Part shown: positions 26,133 through 36,399 of the stretch, one piece after another
Numbering within the stretch: position 1 is the stretch's first letter
Layout: the number at the start of each line of letters is the position of its first letter
Source of the DNA: Paraphysoderma sedebokerense
Lineage: Eukaryota > Blastocladiomycota > Physodermatomycetes > Physodermatales > Physodermataceae
DNA: 64,000 nt
Direction of reading: 5' to 3'
NCBI GenBank assembly: GCA_025602915.1
Contig: JAHLJZ010000015.1
Location: forward strand, 62,001 to 126,000
Program-made: the position numbers and the translations under genes
Notes under the pieces: model-generated
What the model was told of the DNA's origin: nothing
Database searches by the model: none
The model's input: the letters and a program-made list of their open reading frames with translations, nothing else

Positions 26133-27073
26133 CTAGCTAGATTGTAAACATATTAAGCTTAACATCTGGATTACCCACTCTATCGAAACAGTCTATCATG
26201 GATATACCTGTTATTGGAACTAAAATTGTACGCTACACAAATATATATTATTGCGACCAAGGTCAGGCCATGTATTCGACCCTGGTCACGGGAAATGCCG
26301 TTGCTTATTCAGTTTCGATCCACTTCACTGGCCTCTTTGGAAGCCATCATTAGGATTGCTTCATTCTTCACTTGTCTAGAATAAGCCATGTCATCATTGA
26401 TTGGGTGGGCGACTGTCGCTTTTGTCAAGTAGCTGTTCCCTGGGTACATCTCCTGCATCATGTTCGAAGATACTTTGCCTAAAAAGCTAGTAAAATCGCT
26501 TTTCATATATCTCTTTCGCGTACTGCACCGTGGAATGGGAAGTTTGCTCAAGGACATAGTACCTTGAAGGAATTTTTGTAAGACTTGTGTGAAAAGTAAA
26601 TAATAGCAAACACGCACTCATTCGATTTTATTGTATCATACGCAAATTCGAAAAACTCATGTCATAATGATAAACTAGCAAACTAATTTAAGTCACAAAT
26701 ACATTGACCGAAAGGAGAGATAAATGGGAGGCTAATTGCAGGATAACCAGCCTCCAACCTTTTTATGTAAGAAGTATTATACGGATTTTAGCTGGCTTCA
26801 AGAATACAAAGTTTCAATAAAAAAATATGTACATATTTGCGATTAGTGAAATTATTAACACATATTACTTTTCAGTTAACTAGCCAGGCCGTAGTGTCTC
26901 CGTACATGCATGAAATTGGTTGCCTGAAAGATTTCGGATTTCTTCGAGGCTTGTTATCGGTTCTCGACATCACTATGATAAACTAATTATACAATCATTC
27001 ATCTCAAGTCCCATGTTCCTTTAGCTTTCGAACTTTTTTGACTTCCAGAGGTGTTTCAGGAGCAGTTTGAAAC
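26133..27073. other. Convergent intergenic region with a short hairpin
   Basis: It lies between the 3' ends of the thiolase and guanine deaminase genes and is AT-rich. It contains an imperfect 12-bp inverted repeat (gcgaccaaggtc ... gaccctggtcac, about 26252-26290) that could fold as a 3'-UTR hairpin, and the weak small frame listed separately. Nothing else was seen. Confidence 0.45.
26309..26557 (-). CDS. Possible 82-residue small protein (weak)
   Basis: An ATG-initiated frame (MSLSKLPIPRCSTRKRYMKS...) ending EASEVDRN. It has a moderately balanced composition and no membrane span, but no recognisable family. The frame is open upstream as well, without an ATG. It may be a real small gene, a 3' exon of something spliced, or chance. 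Confidence 0.2.
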   Translation of the reverse strand: MSLSKLPIPRCSTRKRYMKSDFTSFLGKVSSNMMQEMYPGNSYLTKATVAHPINDDMAYSRQVKNEAILMMASKEASEVDRN

Positions 27074-28773
27074 TTACTTATAATCCCTTCCAGACACCAC
27101 CTTCCCCTTCACGTAGACTTTGACGATGTTTCTGTCGTCGCCATTGAAGACGAATTTTTCAAATGTACTGAATGTGTCGTCGTGGGGGAAAAGATCGAAA
27201 GGACTATCGGGAACGTTCGTATCAATCAAGAGAGCATCGAACTCTTTTCCAGGTTCAAAATTGCCAATGGTGTCGGATAAACCCATTACTTCTGCGGAGC
27301 CAACAGTGGCCAGATGGAAGACCTCAGCCACCGTAAGTGGAGTGATGCGCTTATTGTCGGGGGAGCCAGCGTCTGAAATGATGTTAACAAGTTTCGAGCT
27401 GAGGATGCCATGCGCATGGCATCGAGCATGGTTGGCTATTCCGAAACACATGAGGTTTCCTCTTTAACGCTACAGCGAAGGATGTAACAAACATACCGAA
27501 AAACCGCCAGAGACATCGGTACCTAAACCGACTTTGACACCTTCTTCCATAACTTGCCTCACATTCAAAATACCGCTGGGAAGCGCCAAGTTCGAATTGG
27601 GGCAATGACTGATCCCAGCTCCACGAGCTTTGAACAGGGCCCGTTCATCTTTCGTCAAATACACTCCGTGAGCCATGATGCTCTTGTTGGTAGCAAGCCA
27701 AAGTGGTCGTAAACTCCGGCGTAAGAACCGTTGGCTATATCAGGATGGAGTTCAGCCACCCACTTTACTTCTGCCCTGTTTTCGGATATGTGAGATTGAA
27801 TTGGCACATAGTACTTATTGGCGAGGACACCCAAAGCCTAATGGTGTAATAGTCTAAATTTGTTTCAAGCAGTCAATCGTGAAAAAAGTAGTTAAACTTA
27901 CTTGCATTAGTTCAGCGGTACAGGTCGGGACAAAGCGTGGAGTAACAACGGGAGTGATGAGGGAATTCTTTTTGCTTAAAACATAATTGATGAATGTTTC
28001 GGTATCCCGAATACTAGACGTAGTCTCTTTAATATAGTAGTCTGGGGAGTTTCTGTCCATATTGACTTGGCCGACGTACGCCCGCTGACCCAGGCGTATG
28101 GAATAAAGGAGTAATGCTGAGTTGCAGGCGGTAAAGATTAGTTAAAACTTGCTTCTCCACTTGATCCGCCACAATCTTTATATGTTCAAGGTAAATGGAA
28201 GAAAAGTATGTTGCAGTCGTAGTTCCACTCTTCAAGTATCTCTTCAATGCTCTCAGGGTGGCCATTTGAGCGTACTGTTTGTTTCCACCATTGAATTCAG
28301 CCTCTCGAGGGAAGGTGTATGTCTTAAGCCAATCGAGGAGGGGAAGGTCCATGCAGGTCCCAATAAAGACATACTGAGGGATGTGAGTGTGCGTGTCTAC
28401 AAAGCCAGGAATGATGAACTGTCCCTTTTGGAGTTTGGTGATACTTTTGTCTGAAATATTATGTTGTCGAAGAAGCGCGTCGGCCTCTGTGCCATTAGCG
28501 AGGAACACAATCTACGGCCACGACAAACAAGTCTTAGTCAAAGTTATTGTGCGATGATTTATATTGATTGATACTCACTTTACCAAATTCATTGATACCT
28601 AAAACACCGTCTTCGAGGATCTCTAGATTGGAATATTGTTTGCTGTGGATGATGATGCCGCGAAAGGCTTGCTGAGTAGTTACCTCAACTGGTGCAGTGA
28701 ATACCGACCCGACGAGGATCAAGATGAAAAGGACAAAATGTAAATTGATTAGAGCGAAGCGACGAATATTCAT
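27074..28773 (-). CDS. GDA: Guanine deaminase with N-terminal signal peptide; two apparent frame breaks
   Basis: Hydrolyses guanine to xanthine (amidohydrolase family). The first in-frame ATG is at 28773 and gives MNIRRFALINLHFVLFILIL followed by VGSVFTAPVEV, a clear secretory signal; animal guanine deaminase is cytosolic. Landmarks in order: FRGIIIHSKQYSNLEILED, PGFVDTHTHIPQY (zinc HxH), DLPLLDWLKTYTFPREAEF, SGTTTATYF, TPVVTPRFVPTC, IQSHISEN, MAHGVYL, SHCPNSNLALPSG, VGLGTDVSGGFS, TPLTVAEVFHLATVG, and ...KGKVVSGRDYK at the stop (27074). Splice joins fit. Within exons, however, the frame slips once near 27692 (between HFGLL and TNKSIMAHG) and again near 27380-27400 (between SSARNLL and AGSPDNKR). 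It is either a recent pseudogene or carries base-level assembly errors; neighbouring genes show no such slips. Confidence 0.85.
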
Positions 28774-30756
28774 GGCGGTGAATGTGTGCAAGCATACTAC
28801 GGAAGCCTGAGCTTGGGATGAGAAGTCGAATGTTTTTTATTTAATAGGACAAATGGAATGACGGCTCGCGGCGTGATTTTGATCAGTAAGGAAAAGAAAT
28901 ATGATGTCAGAGATGTGTAATATACGTAGACAATGGGATAGCTACTCCGTTGGATTAGCAAGATGTATATCGTCTGTCTACTCACATTGCCACAAAAGGT
29001 GACAGCAAACAGACACACATCGATGGGTCACAGTGGGGGAGTGCAATCTTGTGCTTTTCGTTTTTCTTTCTAATTGACGCTTCGGTATTGCCTGCAGAAA
29101 GTGTCAATCATGAAAGCGGTTCAGAAATACTCATAATGACAGAGAACGTCTGCTATCGTATAAATCTTCAGATTGATCGCAATATAGATTGGAAAATGAA
29201 TATAGCCTGTTGCACGCAACATGGATGGGTGAGGTATGGCGCGCAGCGACCCAGTAAAGTTCGTTCTCTGCATTCCCGGAATATCCTTAGTGCACAAACC
29301 ATAGAGATATAGAATTTATCGAAATTACAAACTTCAAACTTATTGTAAAACTTAATCTATTCAACATGCTCCAGAGCGTAAAGGGCCCAAAGCCACCGAA
29401 GAATAGCTACATGTTATTGCGCCGTGAGGCAAACGGAGTGATATTCTCTGAAGCTTCGTTGGAATGTGTTGTGTCTTTGAATAGGTCCACCTCCTTCGCA
29501 CCGAATATCACTCCATTCTCCTCACGGCGCATGGTAGGTATGGGGTTGTATCACTCCATTTACGTTGTTAGTAAAAGAAGAAAAGGAGCTCGAGAAGAGG
29601 CGAACGAGGAAGAGGAGGAAGTGGAGGAGAAGAGGAGGAGAAAACAAATGACAAACAAACTTGGATTTCCATTTTCATTTTCTGTGATGGCGCGTCTGAC
29701 GATTCACGAGAGATTAAGGATGTTCAGCCGCTTGTGCGTCGTATCATTCGAAATTGCGTAATAGTTGCAAAGAAGCAATCAGTGCCGCCTGTGTATTCTG
29801 AGGCAGCCATATGATATATCAAAACGAAATATACCCTCGCGCTGTACTCAACCACATCTTGTTGACATATTCATGTGTTGCACTCTGCTGCACCGCGATA
29901 CTACGTTGTCTGCCCACGAGACATGATAGAACTGAAGCACTCCATTACCATTGAAAACTATTGATACGACTGGGCACAGCATTGAACTCAGATGTAATGC
30001 CTTAGTGTTTTTTGCATTGACAATGGCGGTTGTGTACATGCAATACATCAACAGCACGTCGAAAGAGAGAGGTTTTGTTTGACAGACCAGGTGTTCCGCA
30101 GCGCTTATCACTGCACAGATATGTTTATGTTGCGGAGACAGTAGTTGGCAGAGGAAGATAAACGTCAACGAGCAAGGAATAGACCCTCGTTCGCACCCCC
30201 CGCACCCACTCCTTGGTGAGTAACTTCTTCAGAACTTTCTCTGTTCTACCGCGCTGCCGAAGCTTTTATAGCGTCCCATACCAAGCCTCTCGTTAACCAC
30301 TGGAATCCCACTGTGTCATCACAACGTATGATTACCAATCACAATTCACAATTATTTTATTCGAACAAAGACAAAGATACAAGTCACCAATCACCATGTA
30401 GCACTCAAATATGTTCAAAGCGTAAAAAGAATAGTGTGGGAGAAAAGATTAAAAGAAACGTTTCCCGCCACTGTCTCTCCATATATTAATACAAACGCCG
30501 ACAAAAAGAATTCGAGATAGAGGCCGAAAGTTTGCAACCACATAAACAATAAGAGCATGAATAGAATACACAAGAAATGCAATAAAGAGAGGAAAGAATA
30601 ATGAAAGGATTGCAATACATTCCAAACATGAAACTTAGCAAGTGAATAAAGTACCGATCTACCTAACGAAAGATAAAGTAATTGGACCAATTGAGCAAAG
30701 GAAGAATCTTGATCTCGCCGCCATTTTACATATCCCAACCTTCCTCAATACCTCAA
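28774..30756. other. 2-kb intergenic region with inverted repeat and a relic of duplicated sequence
   Basis: No gene is supported here. It holds a 28-nt inverted repeat (29419-29446 / 29503-29530). A stretch at ~29575-29790 is clearly similar to the region just upstream of the neighbouring pseudokinase gene (~32818-32990). Open frames near 29366-29761, 29848-30168 and 30415-30738 lack domain signal. The right end is likely the 3' UTR of the pseudokinase gene. Confidence 0.5.
29419..29530. repeat. Imperfect inverted repeat, 28-nt arms, 56-nt spacer
   Basis: The left arm begins GCGCCGTGAGG and ends GGAGTGATATTC. The right arm is its reverse complement, with mismatches only in the five central bases. 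The outer 11 bp and inner 12 bp pair perfectly. It could be a relic of a small hairpin transposon (MITE-like), or a transcribed hairpin. I see no clear target-site duplication. Confidence 0.6.
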
Positions 30757-32773
30757 TCATTCAGTTGCAGCGATATAAATATGACACTGCTGACCCAAAT
30801 TTAAGGTTCTAGCTGCATTAAGAATCTCTTGCTTCTTCTCCAATGATCTCTCCTCAAGCCGTACTGCGAACCAGAATGGCTTATCTGAATCCGTTCTAGG
30901 CATTTTCGGCATCTGAAATTCGGGAGCTAAGCAGCAAAATGTATCAACGATATCAGCTTTACTAATGTTGATGTTTAACAGAATTCTGAAGATAAATAGT
31001 GCTGCGGCAACATATTGCACTTCGCTTCGACCATATTTTCTCTTGCGATCGAAAAGCCATAGGGGTAGGTTTGCCCCGGACTTTAATACGATGTTCAACA
31101 CATTTTTATCCGTTGGTGAATACCTGGTTTTTCCGATAGGACCGTCAGCTTTGTAACATTTGATGGAGACATAATGTTTCGTCTCAAGATCGTTCATTTT
31201 GAGCCTCAAGACGTCGTGAATAAAGTCTTCAGCGGCCGAAATTTCGACAATGCATCGTAAAGGAACGCTTCGACCGGTTTGGCGTACGACTGATTCTAGA
31301 TCGCAGGTGGGCTGTTGAATTATTCGATAATCCCTTCTGAGTCTTAGTAGCGAACGAATAATAAATTCGACAACTTCGTCTATATTTCGACAATGCTCAT
31401 TTGGAGCAAAACCTGGAAGTAAGATTACATTCCAATACGATTTACGACTATCGAATACGAGTGTTTGTTGGAGAATTTGGAACGGAATCCTTATATATTC
31501 GAAAAGAACTCGACAAGATTTCGAACTGACTTTTGGTGACACCAGCAAGAACTTTGCTAGGGCATAAACGTTGTCTTGAAATTCTGATAAATTTAACTTT
31601 TGATGTTCCAGAAATCTCATGTTAGTTTCTCAATGGAGTGGGATCTATAAAAAAGGACCAACTCACATCAGTATGAAACCATTCACAATTGCTGAGAATG
31701 TCGGCAACTGTAGCGGCAACAGCAAATTTGTCATCAGCCGACGACGGTATGAATATGGCTCCAGATGCAGCGGCTTGCCTCTATACTCGGACAAGACTGA
31801 ATTAGCAATGATGGACAGGTTTTCCGAGATAAAATTGTAAGTTTCTACCGTACCATCTCTAATGAAGCGTATGGGGTAATCATGGGAGAAAACCCTTCTG
31901 TTTCGCAGCTCCGTACTGCACTCATGAAAGAAGCTTTGAGAATAGACAGAATGATTAGTATTGCTCACCAAACCATTAGAAAAGACTGAAACTAACTCAG
32001 AACATATCGCCCATCCGGTTGCTTTACAATCGATTGGGGATTAATGGCATTGTGCACCATACCAATGCGTTCCATGGATGCAATGGCGGCGGAGAGGTCG
32101 TTGACCAACAAATCTACGTCCTTTGTCGAAAGTTTGACGAGTTAGTATGATAAGCGGCGCATAATATCGCTATCGTATTTAACTTACTATGGCAATATTG
32201 TTTCGAATGGCATAATCCAAATCAGCTGTCATAATAAAAAGGGTCTAATAAGTACTGGAGAGAACATTAAACAATAATGAGTCAACTTGATAAAATATTA
32301 GATACCATTGTTGTAATGGCATGTAGAATACGCCACTTTGTAAGGCGCCTCTGCTACGTATCTTATCTAATTCAAACATGATTGTCAGTGATGTATAGAT
32401 ATACAGCATGCATTCAATGACCACCAGAAAGGAAATAACTCACTTGAATTAGACCACAAAGAGTATCTGTCTCTTGTGTATTGAATCCTCCTTTGATGTC
32501 TTTCAGCAGGTTATATAACCGGGAAAGACGTTCCTTGCTTTGATCACCAGCAATGCTGGCGTGGTTAACCATTATTTCAACTACTCTTCCTTCACTATTT
32601 TCACGACGTTCCATAACTATTGGTAAGATTTTAGCCTCTGCAAAATTGAGGACACCTTCCACCGGCAAGTAGCGAACCACTTGGAATTCGTGGTCGATTA
32701 GCTTTCTGTGCAACTTCCGCACAACCGATAGTTCGGTATGCTCTGGGAAAGTTGAATATTGAGTAAGATCCAT
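30757..32773 (-). CDS. Divergent pseudokinase with unrecognised ~290-residue C-terminal region
   Basis: The start is MDLTQYSTFPEHTELS at 32773. Exons join in phase to give a degenerate protein-kinase fold: VVEIMVNHAS (VAIK position, lysine replaced by methionine), ADLDYAIRNN, GMVHNAINPQSIVK (HRDxKPxN position, now HNAxNPxS), YVLTSFMSA (DFG position, now SFM), and TPYASLEM (APE-like). Then come DDKFAVAATVADILS (helix F/G region, D-x-(Y/F)-A) and a large C-terminal exon from MRFLEHQKLN to IYIAATE at 30757. Lysine, catalytic aspartate and metal aspartate are all lost, so catalysis is very unlikely; a scaffold or adaptor role is inference. The C-terminal part is not recognised. The donor choice at GAGATG|GTACGG is fixed by frame with the next exon RQAAASGAIF. 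About seven exons, ~650 residues. Confidence 0.7.
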
Positions 32774-33877
32774 AATTGCGAGATACGAGTTCGATGATGC
32801 GATGTCGTGCGAAGCTAGTGATGCTTGTGAGCAAGAGCGGAAAAGGGAGCGAGGGAAGAGGAGGAGGAACGACAAACAAAGCGGATTTCCCTTTTCATCG
32901 TCAATACAAATGCGACGGCGCGTCTGTTTGATCAGTTCCTTCGTCCTTGTATCATTCAAATTCAATAATACAGCGAAGCAGAAAATAAGAGGATTGTGTC
33001 GTAATGAAACTAGGTGTGATCTTGATTCTACATGATGTGGTTCTTATGTCGATTCGACATAACCTGGACCTCGCTTCACCTGCACTTTGTTGCTCATTTA
33101 TTTTCTGTTCTCTGCACTGCGGCACTGCACTCTTCTACTATGACAACTAATAAAACCTAAACACTGCAAGCTCATGACTGAGAAACAGAGCTAGTGAAGA
33201 TTGCTTCCAGTGCTATGAAAAGCGCCATGACAAGCTTTTGATCAGCTCTGACGTAGTACTTTCCATTTAGCTCATCAATGCGACTCTGTCTGTTTGGTAT
33301 TTCTCCATATTCTGAAATTGGATCCGTCTTTTTAACATTGCATTTGAATTTTTTATTGATGAGAATATTGTATGTTTAGATTTCCCGTGGTCTTGTCAGT
33401 CCACCGAGGGTAAAGATTGTCACTACTCAGTTTGCCATGGCGTACCGCAGGCGCCTTAATTCACGTTGGAGCAAATCTAAGAAAGCAAACATCGCCCTTC
33501 TGGTCCGTAAGTGCAATGTCAGCAAATCGATCAGTTTATAATGGGAATCATGAATCTGTCTAGTGAGAATTTCTGTAGGGAATCGGGTATATTGTTGCCT
33601 TCAAGCCCTTTCATGCATCAAGGGCAATAATCTATATCCAACAATCATCACTCATCAGTGATTAAATTCTAGGATGATGCTAATTTACAGTAATGATATA
33701 TCTGTTGAGGATTAGCCTAAGTCTACCGTCACCATTCTTTGCAGATGTTGTCCTTGAAATGACACTCGGGACGTGGGGCCAAGACGGCGTGTGGTTCCCT
33801 CCTCTCGACCGACAAACCATTCTTGTTTACTCTCGTCATAAATCATCCACAGACGACATACCTCATCGAAAAACCAA
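32774..33877. promoter_or_regulatory. Divergent intergenic region between pseudokinase and PUF60
   Basis: About 1.1 kb with two divergent promoters. A purine-rich tract and the sequence duplicated at ~29.6-29.8 kb lie at 32818-32990. A short ATG frame at ~33438 (MAYRRRLNSRWSKSKK) is followed by a possible donor but cannot be joined to anything convincing. It may be an untranslated or unrelated exon. Confidence 0.4.
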
Positions 33878-36133
33878 ATGATGTCGGGAGAGTCTCCGCC
33901 ATCTCTGTCCTCATCCGTCTCCCCCACCGTTGCATCCTCCCAGCCCAGGAATATCGCAAACACCCCTCTTTCGGCCGAACAACTGGAGCGACTGGAGCGA
34001 GCTAAGGCTTACGCTAAACAGATAACTCTAAAAGTAGAATTTATAATGTGACTTTCGTTACAATCATAATACATTTTGTGTTAACCGCTATTTGCTGATA
34101 GCTATGTCCGCCATCTTTGCATATCAACCCAATCACCCCAGGTCTTCAGATACCGCCGCAGGCGGTAATTCTTGGCCGAATATATATCGGATCAATCAAC
34201 TTTGAAATCAACGATCAAGATATTAAATTAGTGTGCGCTCAGTTTGGTGGAGTCAAAAGTGTAAATATGAGTATAGACCCAGCAACTTCGAGACATAAAG
34301 GGTTTTGCTTCGTAGAATTTGATACACCGGACGCTGCTTCTTTAGCACTCGAGACCCTGGCAGGGTTCAATTTAGGCGGAAGGTAATGTATACCCTTATT
34401 CTATTGGAGAAGTTATAATTAATTGATAAAGTGTTCCTTCCAGAGCCCTAAAAGTCGGACGACCCAACAATTATTCCCCGCAATTATTAGATACATTACC
34501 AAAGGCCCCCTCAACAAGGCTATATATAGCTAATGTCAGCGAGTTCATATTAGAAGATCATCTAGAGAATATCCTTGCTCCCTTTGGTGAAATTTCAGGT
34601 GTTGCTTTGATTGTGAGTTGAGATTACGTTCAATACTTGCCACTGATGACGGGGACCGCTCTAACTGAGGGAATTTGTCATGCAGCCGGATCTAAAGACA
34701 CGGAAACATAAAGGATACGGGTAAGTTCTACATGTCTTCCTTCATCAGATTTTATGACAGTGTTGTCGCTGGAGTGGGGGCAAACCGAGCAATGTTCATC
34801 GCGGCGTTAGATGTCAACTGTTCTTCCAAGCAAAAGTCACTACATTCGTTACTACATTTTCGCTCGCGACAAATCCGTAAAGTGTTATATTACCCTTCTC
34901 CGCTTATATCTTTAACGAGAAAACTCTTTATCAAATGCCTAGTTCCTGGCGACTCGGGATATTAAACATTTTTGTCTACATCTTTTCATGTCCCTATCTG
35001 TTCTCTTTTCTCGTGTTTTTTCTCATCACTTTCCACACAATTGATGCATGTCAAATCCCTATTCTCCGGTGACTAGAACTGTTCGCCCCTTTCGTCACAT
35101 CAGAACAAGCTCCTATAAAAGGCGACAACAGAAGAATCATTTTTTGACGGGCTGATGTTAACCCGTCGCAAACATTTTAGATACATCGAATTTGCTGATG
35201 AATCGGCGGCTCAAGCCGCTGTATTAGCGCTGAATAACCTCGAACTCGGTGGTTTGAACATATTTATACGGAAAGCCATTCTCGGTACTCCGTTCCCTGA
35301 AGGGATGAAAATACTAGATAGCCTCCCGGAATCCGCCACAGCCATTCCAGATAGTGTATTGAATGCCGCTCAAGCTATAAACTCGACAATTCGTGTGTAT
35401 TATTTTCTCTTATTTTCTCTTCGGCGTACAGGCTAACATGCTATTCTGAACATAGCCGCTTCACTTAAATCGGCGATCGACAGTATCAATGCCAGAGTGT
35501 CAGCTGCTAACGCAACGAGTGGAGGAGCTAGTCGACTATCTAATACCCAAGCTTTTAATCAATCATTAAATGGCGGTACATCGTCTCTCGCTTCTGAAGA
35601 GAACATTTCAGTTTCGAGTTCTCAGAGATACGAAATTATGCAGAAATTGGCGCAACGGTCTATGCCACCGCCAATCAAGAAAGATGATGAACCAGTTTCT
35701 AGGATATTACTACTGAAAAATATGGTGGAACCCGATGAAATTGATGATGAAGTGAAGGGTGAAATTGAGGAGGAATGTACCAAGTTTGGCGTAGTGAAAA
35801 ATGTAGTGATTCATGTCGCTGATAGTGACGCAGATGGAGGTAGAGTGAAAATATTTGTTGAGTTTGCAACAGAAGAAGGTGCGTTGGGTGTTCCCTCAGC
35901 CCCACACAGTCGTTCATATTCCCTTGATTTTCTATCGAATCTGTTTATCCTTCATGACTAAATTCTCCTTCACTGATGTCGTTCTTCTTTGCTTGCCTAT
36001 TCATTTTACTCCCCATCAAATAGAATGCGGTCGAGCGAAACTGTCCCTCCATAATCGATGGTTCGGTGGCAAACAAGTTCAGGCATCATTTTATGATGAG
36101 ACAAGCTACAAAGACGCCGATTACTCTGGTTAA
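33878..36133 (+). CDS. PUF60: Poly(U)-binding splicing factor PUF60 homologue (two RRMs plus C-terminal UHM)
   Basis: A nuclear RNA-binding protein that works with U2AF at 3' splice sites. The start MMSGESPPSLSSS is at 33878, with the family's helix LSAEQLERLERAKAYAKQ; an intron then leads to LHINPITPGLQ. RRM1 is RIYIGSINFEINDQDI and HKGFCFVEFDTPDAA. RRM2 is TRLYIANVSEFILEDHLENI, then KTRKHKGYGYIEFADESAA, with an unusually long intron (~455 nt, about 34723-35179) inside RRM2. A serine/alanine-rich linker follows, then the C-terminal UHM: SRILLLKNMVEPDEIDDEV, EECTKFGVVKNVVIHV, VKIFVEFATEEG, and the UHM signature NRWFGGKQVQASFYDE. The stop is at 36133. Domain order and the GRWF-like motif separate it from U2AF65 and RBM39. 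Confidence 0.93.
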
Positions 36134-36399
36134 AATGGTCATGTCGGAAGAAGTCTCTAGATATCCTGTACGAAAACAACCAACATATATAGTTGACATT
36201 TGTAAAACAGTTTCCTTTACGCAATAATATTATATGTTTGCGAATTGAATCATGGCATATTGTTGTAAGATTGTTCGTAACATTCAGATCTATTTGATCT
36301 CAATATCTGTAGCTTGTTATTATAGCGTACATACAAGCACATGACAAACACTGAAATTCTTTCAGTTCAACATGTATCATCGCACTCTGGAAGTCCCTA

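Noticed and set aside
28774-28791. Upstream start (MHTFTA) of guanine deaminase
   Set aside because: The codon is TTG; the first in-frame ATG is at 28773 and begins the signal peptide.
30415-30738. 107-codon hydrophobic frame downstream of the pseudokinase
   Set aside because: It sits in the probable 3' UTR; its hydrophobic residues come from a pyrimidine-rich strand and there is no charged-flank pattern of a real membrane protein.
33438-33520. Short basic frame MAYRRRLNSRW... followed by a possible donor
   Set aside because: Could not be joined to any downstream exon in frame; composition alone is not enough.
33712-33963. 84-codon open frame on the minus strand rich in W, E and D
   Set aside because: It is antisense to the first exon of PUF60 and its flank, with no family signal; the opposite strand is well explained.
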